Source: an uncultured Mycoplasmatota bacterium (GTDB lineage Bacteria > Bacillota_I > Bacilli_A > RF39 > UBA660). Taken from it: a DNA stretch of 30,432 nucleotides. The stretch is taken from the NCBI GenBank assembly GCA_946497375.1, contig CAMMKE010000006.1:1-30432 (forward strand), written 5' to 3'. Shown here in pieces: positions 23,732 to 30,432 of this stretch (positions within the stretch are counted from its first letter, which is position 1; each line of letters opens with the position of its first letter). The translations under genes were made by a program, and so were the position numbers. The notes below the pieces were generated by a model. The model did no database searches. It was not told the origin of the DNA and saw nothing but the letters and a program-made list of their open reading frames with translations.

Positions 23732-24107
23732 AAAGAATAAAAGTTTTGGTATTGAGAGGATTTTTGCTAGTGTTAAGAATTCTTGGAATGGGTTAAAGGT
23801 TGCATATAAAAATGAACAGAGTGTATATATTCATTTAGTATGTACGGTTATTTTGTTATTGCTAAGTTTTTTACTTAAAATATCTTTGACACAGTGGTTA
23901 ATTATAATTGCAATTATTGGGTTAACTTTAGTAGTTGAACTTATAAATACAGCGATAGAAAGTACAGTTGACCTTGTTACTAAAGAGTTTCATCCTCTTG
24001 CTAAAGTCGCTAAAGATACAGCAAGCGCAGCAGAGTTTGTACTTAGTGTTACTAGTGCAATTATAGCTTTGATGATTTTTATACCTAGAATTATGGAATT
24101 ATTTTAA
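23715..24107 (+). CDS. dgkA: DgkA-type lipid kinase (diacylglycerol/undecaprenol kinase)
   Basis: 130 aa, three membrane helices (about 38-54, 60-80, 105-125). Signature residues: SWNGLKVAYKNEQSVYIH, VVELINTAIESTVDLV (catalytic Glu 75 and Glu 82) and HPLAKVAKDTASAAEFVLS (Asp 101). In Gram-positives this family mostly phosphorylates undecaprenol, returning it to the lipid carrier pool for cell-wall synthesis. It overlaps ybeY by 17 bases with a GAGGAGG site in ybeY, the usual ybeY-dgkA coupling. A second DgkA domain occurs in the window fused to PAP2 at 27298. A terminator follows. Confidence 0.93.
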   Translation: MASPDRKNKSFGIERIFASVKNSWNGLKVAYKNEQSVYIHLVCTVILLLLSFLLKISLTQWLIIIAIIGLTLVVELINTAIESTVDLVTKEFHPLAKVAKDTASAAEFVLSVTSAIIALMIFIPRIMELF

Positions 24108-24130
24108 TAATTATAAATCTAAGAGTATTG

Positions 24131-24161
24131 AAGTTTTTTCTAAATTTTGAAAAAACTTTTT
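24131..24161 (+). terminator. Terminator after dgkA
   Basis: AAGTTTTTTC (24131-24140) pairs perfectly over 10 bp with GAAAAAACTT (24149-24158), then T residues. Confidence 0.75.
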
Positions 24162-24223
24162 AAGAGATGGTATATCATAATAATGAATAGTAAAATTTAA
24201 TAATAAGTTAGGAGGAGATACTC

Positions 24224-24839
24224 TTGGAGAGTAATTTAGTTGTTAGAAGTAGCAGTGCTCTAGTTTTTGATTTTTGAAAGGCAAAGTCATAGTGAAGGTA
24301 TTCAAGTTAGATCCCGTGAAGGAGACTTGTGGTTAACACAAAAAGCGATGGCTGAACTTTATAATTGTTCTTCTGATAATATAGGGTTGCATTTAAAGAA
24401 TATTTATAATGATATGGAACTTGATAAAAATTCAACTACCGAGGATTTCTCGGTAGTTCAAAAAGAGGGCAATAGAGAAATTAATAGAAAATTAAAATAT
24501 TATAATTTAGATGCTGTTATTTCAGTTGGTTATAGAGTTAATTCTGATAGGGCAATTCAGTTTAGAAGATGGGCTACTAATGTTTTGAAAGAGTTTTCAA
24601 AAAAAGGGGTATATAATTGATAAAAAGAGAATGGAAAATGGTACTTTTTTTGATGAAGATTATTTTGATTCATTACTTGCAGATGATAGAGATGTTTTAA
24701 AAGATGCGGGTAAAATTTCTCACAAAATAGCTTGTGATAAAGCTTTATGTGAATATGAAAAATATAGAGTTAAACAAGATAAGTTATATAAATCTGATTT
24801 TGATTTGTTGTTAGAAGAAATGAGTAAAGAAGAAAAATA
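24224..24839 (+). pseudogene. Decayed rhuM-like gene with two frameshifts and an internal deletion
   Basis: Three pieces of one RhuM/KilA-N-like protein. A TTG at 24224 behind AGGAGGAG opens MESNLVVRSSSALVF in one frame. The next part, IFERQSHSEGIQVRSREGDLWLTQKAMAELYNC to VISVGYRVNSDRAIQFRRWATNVLKEFSKKG, is in another frame (from about 24267). The sequence resumes at about 24610 in a third setting as YIIDKKRMENGTFFDEDYF. The second shift is in an A7G4 run (24599-24609). The family normally has about 150 residues between DEDYF and DRDVLKDAGKISHK; here they are nearly joined, so an in-frame deletion also occurred. RhuM-type genes come from mobile elements; this one is inserted between dgkA and era. 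Confidence 0.72.
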
Positions 24840-24865
24840 ATAAAACTTTTGAAAAGAGTGATAGC

Positions 24866-25495
24866 ATGAAAAATAAAGAAATAGATGCAATAATATTTGA
24901 TTTAGATGGCACTTTGTGGAATACTGTTGATAGTTGTCTTAAAGCGACTAGCTTTGTAAAGGAAGAGCATAGTGATATTACTAGAGACGTTACAAAGGAA
25001 CAAATTGAATCGGCAATGGGTAAAACATCAGATGAGATTGTTAATATATATTATGGATATCTTCCAAGAGAAAAAGGGGAAGAGTATGCTAATGAAACTT
25101 TTAATAAAAGTGTAGATAACTTGTTAAAAGAAGGAGGAACATTATATCCTAATACTAGAAATACTATTATAAAGATAAGTAAAAAATATAAGCTATATAT
25201 TGTTAGTAATTGTGTTAAAGGATATATTGAATCTTTTTTAAATACAAGTGGACTTAAAGATTATTTTAGTGATTATGAAAGTTATGGGAATACTCTTTTA
25301 AGTAAAGGAGATAATATTAAGCTTGTTATAGAATGCAATAATTTGAAAAAACCTATATATGTTGGAGATACTAAAGGTGATATGGAAGCAAGTAATTATG
25401 CAAGTATTCCTTTTGTATATGCAGCATATGGCTTTGGCAAGGTAGATGGTTTTGATTATAAAATTGATGATATTAGTGAATTGTTAAATTTATAA
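24866..25495 (+). CDS. HAD-superfamily phosphatase
   Basis: 209 aa. HAD motif I IIFDLDGTLWNT (nucleophile Asp 12, Asp 14), cap of helices (about 18-90) with EYANETFNKSVDNLLKEGG, motif II YIVSNCVKG, motif III Lys in LLSKGDNIKLVI, motif IV PIYVGDTKGDMEAS. The layout matches phosphoglycolate-phosphatase-like enzymes of subclass I. The substrate cannot be assigned. ATG has only a weak ribosome site (AAAAGAGTGA). It lies between the rhuM remnant and era, 17 bases before era, so probably co-transcribed with era. Confidence 0.85.
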   Translation: MKNKEIDAIIFDLDGTLWNTVDSCLKATSFVKEEHSDITRDVTKEQIESAMGKTSDEIVNIYYGYLPREKGEEYANETFNKSVDNLLKEGGTLYPNTRNTIIKISKKYKLYIVSNCVKGYIESFLNTSGLKDYFSDYESYGNTLLSKGDNIKLVIECNNLKKPIYVGDTKGDMEASNYASIPFVYAAYGFGKVDGFDYKIDDISELLNL

Positions 25496-25512
25496 ATAAA
25501 GGAGGTAATTTT

Positions 25513-26403
25513 ATGAAGTGCGGAGTTGTATCAATAATGGGGAGACCTAATGTAGGTAAGAGTACATTATTAAATGCAATACTTAATATGAAACTTGCTA
25601 TTACAACTGATAAAGCAGGTACTACGAGAAATATTATACAAGGAATTTATCAAGATGATGAGGCACAGATTGTCTTTATAGATACTCCAGGTATTCATAA
25701 ACCTATGAATAAACTTGGTAGTGTTTTGAATAAAAAAGCTTATCAGAATATAGATAATGCTGATATTATTTTATTACTTATAGATGTTAATAGTGGAATA
25801 GGCAAGGGAGATAAGTTTGTTTTAAATAAAATTAAAGAGAATAAAGACGCTAAAGTTTTCTTAATCTTAAATAAAATAGATAAAGTAGGAAGTGAAAAAC
25901 TACTTAAAGTAATAGATGAAGCGAAAAGTTTATATGACTTTGATGAGATTATTCCAATATCTGCTTTAAAGAAGAAAGCGATAGATGATTTAATTAAAAC
26001 ACTTAAAAAATATTTACCATTGGATGAGCCTATATTCACAAATGATGAGCTTACTAATGTCTCAGTTAAGTTTATTATGGGGGAATTTGTGCGTGAGAAA
26101 ATAATGATGTTAACTAAACAAGAGATTCCTCATAGTGTTACTTGTTATGTGGAGAATTTTGAAGAGTATGATGATTTAGTACATATACAAGTGTTGATAG
26201 TTGTGGATAAAGAAAGCTTAAAGAAAATTATTATTGGTAAGAATGGTAATATGTTAAAACGTATAGGAATTTTAGCTCGTAATGATATGGAAGAGTTTTT
26301 AGGTAAGAAAGTATTTTTAGAGACACATGTTAAAGTAATAGAAAATTGGCGTGATAAAGAGAAATATTTAATAGAACTAGGAATTGATAGTAAAGATGAA
26401 TAA
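25513..26403 (+). CDS. era: GTPase Era
   Basis: 296 aa, complete. GTPase motifs: G1 GRPNVGKS (10-17), G2 region TTRNIIQGI, G3 DTPGIHKP, G4 NKID, G5 ISALKK. The C-terminal KH domain (about 200-290) includes the IIIGKNGNMLKRIGILAR RNA-binding loop. Era binds the 3' end of 16S rRNA during 30S assembly and links to YbeY function; both genes are in this cluster. Ribosome site AAAGGAGG precedes the ATG. Followed by yqzL-like and recO, the standard Bacillus order. Confidence 0.97.
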   Translation: MKCGVVSIMGRPNVGKSTLLNAILNMKLAITTDKAGTTRNIIQGIYQDDEAQIVFIDTPGIHKPMNKLGSVLNKKAYQNIDNADIILLLIDVNSGIGKGDKFVLNKIKENKDAKVFLILNKIDKVGSEKLLKVIDEAKSLYDFDEIIPISALKKKAIDDLIKTLKKYLPLDEPIFTNDELTNVSVKFIMGEFVREKIMMLTKQEIPHSVTCYVENFEEYDDLVHIQVLIVVDKESLKKIIIGKNGNMLKRIGILARNDMEEFLGKKVFLETHVKVIENWRDKEKYLIELGIDSKDE

Positions 26404-26442
26404 AAAACTTACTTATTAATCATTATATTAATAGGTGATGAT

Positions 26443-26589
26443 ATGAATAATTATGAAAAAGTTTGGAATTTATTTAAGAAAACTGGAGATATTAGATATT
26501 TTCTTTTAGCAAAGTCTATAAAAGAAAGTGAAGGTAGTGTTGATAATGAAGATAGTGGACGTGAAGGGACTAGTTTTAAACGAGACTAA
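26443..26589 (+). CDS. YqzL-like small protein between era and recO
   Basis: 48 aa. Starts with the YqzL pattern W-x-x-F-x-x-T-G: NNYEKVWNLFKKTGDIRYFLLAKSIKE, then a polar tail. In Bacilli a YqzL family gene of similar size sits exactly between era and recO; its function is unknown. ATG follows AGGTGATGAT. The last 44 bases overlap the start of recO, so the polar tail is constrained by two frames. Too short for standard gene finding, but position and pattern support it. Confidence 0.65.
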   Translation: MNNYEKVWNLFKKTGDIRYFLLAKSIKESEGSVDNEDSGREGTSFKRD

Positions 26590-27283
26590 TTATAGTGATT
26601 CTAGTAAAATATTAAATGTTTTGACTAGTGAGTATGGTCTTATTGGTATTATTTCTAAAGGGTGTCGAAACTTAAAAAGTAAACTTAGAGGTGCTTCTAG
26701 AAAGTTAGTGTATGGAACATTTCATTTCTATTATAAAGAGAATGGTTTATCTACCTTAATCAGTATTGATGTTATTAGTGATTATCCTAAGACTATTATG
26801 AATTTAGAAAATGTTGTGTATGCATCATACTTATTAGACCTTACAAGACAGGTAGTTAAACAATCTAAAGATAGTAATATCTTATCTTTGATAGTTAGCG
26901 CTTTAGAAAAAATTGAAAGTGGTCTTAATCCTTCGGTTGTTACTAATATATTAGAACTTAAATATTTGGATTTTTTAGGAGTAAGTCCTCTAGTTACAGG
27001 TTGTGCAGTCTGTGGAAAAACTACTAATATAGTTAGTTTAAGTCCAACAGCAGGAGGATTTATTTGTAAAGACTGTTATCAGAATGAAGGATATTATAGT
27101 GAAAAGGCAATTAAGCTTTTACAGATGTATTACTATGTTGATTTAGAGAAGATTACAAAAATAGATGTTAATCCTAAAGTTAATGAAGAAATAAATAAAT
27201 TTTTAGAAGATTATTATGATAGATATACAGGAATTTATTTAAATAGTAAAAAAATGTTAAAGAATGTGATAAAATTAAAATAA
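26546..27283 (+). CDS. recO: DNA repair protein RecO
   Basis: About 245 aa. N-terminal OB fold begins MKIVDVKGLVLNETNYSDSSKIL, with SEYGLIGIISKGCRNLKSKLRGA. The helical C-terminal part holds the four-Cys zinc site CAVCGKTT...GGFICKDCY. RecO loads RecA on SSB-covered ssDNA with RecR in the RecFOR pathway. Start ATG 26546 gives the usual RecO beginning; the upstream in-frame GTG at 26528 overlaps the AAGGTAG ribosome site. Length is normal. Confidence 0.95.
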   Translation: MKIVDVKGLVLNETNYSDSSKILNVLTSEYGLIGIISKGCRNLKSKLRGASRKLVYGTFHFYYKENGLSTLISIDVISDYPKTIMNLENVVYASYLLDLTRQVVKQSKDSNILSLIVSALEKIESGLNPSVVTNILELKYLDFLGVSPLVTGCAVCGKTTNIVSLSPTAGGFICKDCYQNEGYYSEKAIKLLQMYYYVDLEKITKIDVNPKVNEEINKFLEDYYDRYTGIYLNSKKMLKNVIKLK

Positions 27284-27297
27284 GGTAGTGATAGTTT

Positions 27298-28248
27298 ATG
27301 AAGAGAAAAATAATAATTCTTTTAAGTTTATTTGTTATTTTAACTATTTGTGTACTTTTAGATATAACAGGAGTGATAGATTATAATATCTATAATGTGT
27401 TATCTACTAGTAATGTAGAGTTTTTAACAGTATGTTCTAATGTAGTAACATCACTAGCATCTAGTCAAGCGATAATTATTATTACTTTAATTTTGATATT
27501 TTTACTTAATACTAATCATCAGAGAATATTTGTGATAATTAATACCTTAATTAGTGCTGGTATAATTATATTAAGTAAAAATATCTTTTTAAGAGAGAGA
27601 CCTTTGATTGGAAGTGAAATACTTTCTAGTTATAGTTTTCCTAGTGGTCATAGTTTAATTGCGACTACTTATTATGGATTCTTAATATATTTACTTAGAA
27701 GAAGTAAATGTAAAGAAGAATACAAAGTGATAGGAACAACATTCTTAACTACATTAATTGTTTTGATTTGTTTAAGTAGATTAATACTTAATGTTCATTA
27801 TTTAACTGATGTAGTTGGAGGAGTTATTTTAGGACTTGTAATACTTTTAGTATTGATATACTTTTTTGAGGCGACATTTAAACCTAAAGAAAAAGAAAAA
27901 CCTTTACTTAAAACATTATTATATGGTTTTAATGGAATACTTTATACCTTAAAACATGAAAGAAACATGGTAATTCATTTTCTTGTAATGATACTTGTTA
28001 TAATAGCAGGGATAGTCTTTAAAATTACTTTTGTAGAATGGGGAGTATGTTTTGTACTATTTGCTTTAGTTCTTTCTTTAGAACTTATGAATACGGCACT
28101 GGAGAATGTAGTTGACCTTGTAACTGAAGAGAAGAAAGCGAAAGCGAAAGTTGCTAAAGATGCAGCGGCAGGGGCAGTGCTTGTTGCTGCGATATTTGCA
28201 GTTATTATAGGTATATCAATATTTTTACCTAGACTTTTAGAATTATAA
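27298..28248 (+). CDS. PAP2 phosphatase-DgkA kinase fusion membrane protein
   Basis: 316 aa. Residues 1-190 are a PAP2 phosphatase with about six helices and a full active site: K94...R101-P102, PSGH (115-118) and S160-R161...H167...D171. PAP2 members of this type dephosphorylate undecaprenyl pyrophosphate or phosphatidate. After a charged linker (TFKPKEKEKP) residues 205-316 are a DgkA-type lipid kinase: FNGILYTLKHERNMVIH, LELMNTALENVVDLV (Glu 262, Glu 269) and AKVAKDAAAGAVL (Asp 288). Both catalytic sets are kept, so one chain could handle both directions of lipid-carrier phosphorylation. No frameshift or stop lies between the domains. Follows recO by 14 bases. Confidence 0.9.
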   Translation: MKRKIIILLSLFVILTICVLLDITGVIDYNIYNVLSTSNVEFLTVCSNVVTSLASSQAIIIITLILIFLLNTNHQRIFVIINTLISAGIIILSKNIFLRERPLIGSEILSSYSFPSGHSLIATTYYGFLIYLLRRSKCKEEYKVIGTTFLTTLIVLICLSRLILNVHYLTDVVGGVILGLVILLVLIYFFEATFKPKEKEKPLLKTLLYGFNGILYTLKHERNMVIHFLVMILVIIAGIVFKITFVEWGVCFVLFALVLSLELMNTALENVVDLVTEEKKAKAKVAKDAAAGAVLVAAIFAVIIGISIFLPRLLEL

Positions 28249-28297
28249 TATATATAATATGTGTATGAACAAGGAGTATAACCGGAGGTGTAATTAA

Positions 28298-28867
28298 ATG
28301 AATGTAGGAATTATGTGTGGAAGTTATGAAACTGCTAGTATGGAGTCTCGTTTAAATAATTCTAAAATAGCTAATTTAGTTGCTATGAAAGATTATTGTT
28401 TTGTTATGGGATCAGGGGAGACTGGTTCTATGCGTGATGTTAAAGAAATATTAAAAGAAAATGGCAAATTTCTTATAGTAGTAGGAAGAGAAGATGAGTT
28501 AGATGAAGTGAATGCAGATGTTAAAGTTCCTGTTCATTCTACTTTTGAAAGATTAGAGGCAATTTATAAAAATTGTGATGTTATTTTATGTTTAACTGGA
28601 GGGTTGGGAACAGAATCTGAATTTATTTCTTTTTTAAATAATAAAATAGAAACTAAAGATGATAAGCCTTTAATAATTTATAATGAAGATGGCAGTTATA
28701 ATTATTCACTTAAAGCCTTAGAATTAAATAGAAAAGAAGGGCTTGTTGATAGTAGTTATAAATTATATTTTGATGAAGCAAGGAATATAGAAGAATTAGC
28801 AGAGTATTTAGAGAAAGCTGAGAATAAAATTAATAAAAGTACTGAAGAGAGGAAGAGAGTAAGATAA
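28298..28867 (+). CDS. LOG-like/Rossmann nucleotide-binding protein
   Basis: 189 aa. The order of strands and helices fits the LOG (lysine-decarboxylase-like, TIGR00730) fold: [10 protein letters not shown] at the start, [16 protein letters not shown], and [16 protein letters not shown], a variant of the PGGxGTxxE motif with Thr for Pro. True LOG enzymes release cytokinin-type bases from nucleoside 5'-monophosphates; with the altered motif the activity is uncertain, and DNA-processing-A-like roles are also possible. Start ATG follows GGAGGTG. Its stop overlaps the ATG of glyS by one base. Confidence 0.7.
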   Translation: MNVGIMCGSYETASMESRLNNSKIANLVAMKDYCFVMGSGETGSMRDVKEILKENGKFLIVVGREDELDEVNADVKVPVHSTFERLEAIYKNCDVILCLTGGLGTESEFISFLNNKIETKDDKPLIIYNEDGSYNYSLKALELNRKEGLVDSSYKLYFDEARNIEELAEYLEKAENKINKSTEERKRVR

Positions 28868-30240
28868 TGAGTAATATTAAGATGGAAGATTTAGTTAATT
28901 ATTGTAAACAATATGGAATTATATTCCAAGGAAGTGAAATATATGGAGGTCTTGCTAATACTTGGGATTATGGACCTGTTGGCATGCTTTTAAAGAACAA
29001 TATTAAAAGTGCTTGGTTAAAGAAGTTTGTTCAAGAAGATATTAATAATGTAGGATTAGATTCTGCTATATTAATGAATCCTAAAGTATGGGAGGCAAGT
29101 GGACATTTAGCAACTTTCTCTGATCCTTTAATAGATTGTAAGAAATGTAAGACAAGACATAGAGCAGATAAGTTGGTGGAAGCTGATGGAGTAGAAGATG
29201 CTGGGGGAATGAACCATGAAGAATTGATGAAATATATTAAAGATCATAATATAGTTTGTCCTAACTGTGGAGCGATGGATTATACTGATATCAGAGAGTT
29301 TAATTTAATGTTTAAGACTTTTCAAGGTGTTACTGAAGATAGTAAGAGTACAATCTATTTAAGACCTGAAACTGCTCAAGGTATATTTGTTGACTTTTTA
29401 AATGTATGGAGGAGTATGAGACTTAAGATTCCTTTCGGAATTGGACAAATTGGTAAGAGCTTTAGAAATGAAATAACACCTGGTAACTTTATCTTTAGAA
29501 CAAGAGAGTTTGAACAAATGGAACTTGAATTTTTCTGTAAACCTGGAACGGAGTTAGATTGGCATAAATACTATAAAGAGTATTGTTATAACTTCTTATT
29601 AAGCCTTGGCATTAATAAAGATAATTTAAGACTTAGAGATCATAAAAAAGAAGAGTTAAGTCATTATAGTAATGCTACTACTGATATTGAATATAATTTT
29701 CCTTTTGGTTTTGGAGAGTTATGGGGAATTGCTAGTCGTACTGATTATGATTTATCTAGCCATCAAAAAGTATCTGGGGAAAGTCTTGAATATTTAGATC
29801 CTACTACTAATGAGAAATATATTCCTTATGTAATTGAACCTAGTGTTGGTGTTGATAGACTTATGCTTAGTATTCTTTGTGATGCTTATAATAAAGAGAG
29901 TCTAGAAGATGGTAGTGAAAGAGAAGTATTAAAACTACATCCTTATCTAGCTCCTTATAAAGTTGCAATATTACCTTTAATTAAGAAAAGACATAGTGAG
30001 AAGGCAATAGATGTTTATAAAATGTTATCTAAAGAGTTTTCTGTTAGTTATGATGAAGCTGGTTCTATCGGTAAAAGATATAGAAGAAGTGATGCAATTG
30101 GAACACCTTTTAGTTTAACAGTTGATGATAATACAATAGATAATGGTACTGTTACTATTAGAGATAGAGACACTATGGAACAAGTAACATTAAAACTAGA
30201 AGAAGTTATTCCTTATATTGAAGAGAGGATTAAATTCTAA
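28867..30240 (+). CDS. glyS: Glycyl-tRNA synthetase, single-chain dimeric type
   Basis: 457 aa, homodimeric GlyQS-type rather than alpha2beta2. Start region [36 protein letters not shown]; a zinc-type insert with [11 protein letters not shown] and CPNCGAMD; class II motif 2 [13 protein letters not shown] and [35 protein letters not shown]; motif 3 [11 protein letters not shown]-terminal anticodon domain from KVAILPL with [16 protein letters not shown]. It charges tRNA-Gly, such as the tRNA at 17234. The start overlaps the LOG-like gene (TAATG), with AGAGGAAGAG upstream. No T-box was seen before the gene or its neighbour. Confidence 0.96.
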   Translation: MSNIKMEDLVNYCKQYGIIFQGSEIYGGLANTWDYGPVGMLLKNNIKSAWLKKFVQEDINNVGLDSAILMNPKVWEASGHLATFSDPLIDCKKCKTRHRADKLVEADGVEDAGGMNHEELMKYIKDHNIVCPNCGAMDYTDIREFNLMFKTFQGVTEDSKSTIYLRPETAQGIFVDFLNVWRSMRLKIPFGIGQIGKSFRNEITPGNFIFRTREFEQMELEFFCKPGTELDWHKYYKEYCYNFLLSLGINKDNLRLRDHKKEELSHYSNATTDIEYNFPFGFGELWGIASRTDYDLSSHQKVSGESLEYLDPTTNEKYIPYVIEPSVGVDRLMLSILCDAYNKESLEDGSEREVLKLHPYLAPYKVAILPLIKKRHSEKAIDVYKMLSKEFSVSYDEAGSIGKRYRRSDAIGTPFSLTVDDNTIDNGTVTIRDRDTMEQVTLKLEEVIPYIEERIKF

Positions 30241-30407
30241 TGGGCCCTATTATTGGTATTTTAACTAGAAGTGGTGTTAATGAAAATGGTACACCAGTAG
30301 AGTACTGTATGGAAAGTACAAGAAGAGCGATTATTAAAGCTGGTGGAGTACCTATTATGTTAACACCTCCTCAAGATCAGGATAAAATCGTAATTATTAG
30401 AAAATAA
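30240..30407 (+). pseudogene. 5' fragment of a class I glutamine-amidotransferase-like gene
   Basis: ATG shares its A with the glyS stop and opens 55 codons: GPIIGILTRSGVNENGTPVEYC, then MESTRRAIIKAGGVPIMLTPPQD. This is the start of the peptidase C26/gamma-glutamyl-GABA hydrolase-like family (P-I-I-G-I first strand, AI..AGG-P-I-x-L). Family members have about 230-250 residues with a later Cys-His-Glu triad, but here a TAA follows DKIVIIRK, so the gene is cut short. The window ends 25 bases later, so a frameshift cannot be told from a larger break. Confidence 0.6.
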
Positions 30408-30432
30408 AGGGGTTTGCCTTTTCTTGTAGTTG

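Noticed and set aside
25743..26039. Minus-strand frame of 98 codons inside era.
   Set aside because: Lies wholly in a universally conserved gene and has no start signals; a composition effect.

Overview
The window is a low-GC (visibly about 70-75% A+T) bacterial chromosome segment read with the standard bacterial code (TGA is a stop, TGG encodes Trp). The gene order rpsU-yqfC-yqfD-[vanZ-like]-ybeY-dgkA-era-yqzL-recO-glyS, strong Shine-Dalgarno sites and sporulation-type YqfC/YqfD point to an uncultured Firmicute (Bacilli/Clostridia side, gut-type gene content); I cannot name the species.

Layout. (1) 1-9.8 kb, + strand accessory genes: the end of an aldo/keto reductase, a membrane-anchored flavodoxin, a 432-aa protein of repeated small barrel-like units, a LemA/DUF2207 membrane pair with an unknown membrane protein, a remnant of an AlbA/Schlafen-type gene behind two helically phased repeat arrays, a Cys-rich DUF3795-type protein, an aminoglycoside-phosphotransferase-like/methyltransferase fusion and an unknown protein with a nuclease-like core. 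(2) about 9.9-17.1 kb, a compact integrative mobilizable element: a large serine recombinase, a MobV relaxase with an oriT-like region, and cargo. The cargo is a retron-type reverse transcriptase preceded by a 68-aa hydrophobic protein and a ~340-nt highly structured untranslated leader, divergent from a 530-aa HD-domain protein. (3) A tRNA-Gly(UCC) with a consensus promoter. (4) 17.4-20.9 kb, a bacteriocin-like export cluster: double-HTH regulator, C39-peptidase ABC transporter, membrane accessory protein, two double-glycine-leader peptides and a tiny membrane protein that could give immunity. (5) 20.9-30.4 kb, housekeeping genes: ribosomal protein S21, YqfC/YqfD, VanZ-like, YbeY, two DgkA-type kinase domains (one fused to a PAP2 phosphatase), a decayed rhuM-like gene, HAD phosphatase, Era, YqzL-like, RecO, a LOG-like protein, GlyRS and a truncated glutamine-amidotransferase-like gene.

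Most notable points. The RT locus looks like an undescribed retron-like defence cassette on a mobilizable element. A 24-bp hairpin between the 68-aa gene and the RT is completely paired only in RNA of the RT strand. The integrase gene sits behind what looks like a complete attenuator: TTGACA-17-TATAGT promoter, 20-codon leader peptide, and a 17-bp terminator stem whose 5' arm is inside the leader ORF. The bacteriocin cluster has two new-looking single-Cys peptides and a transporter whose best-placed start codon is AUA.

No database search or folding program was used; family names rest on motifs read by eye, and element ends are not determined.
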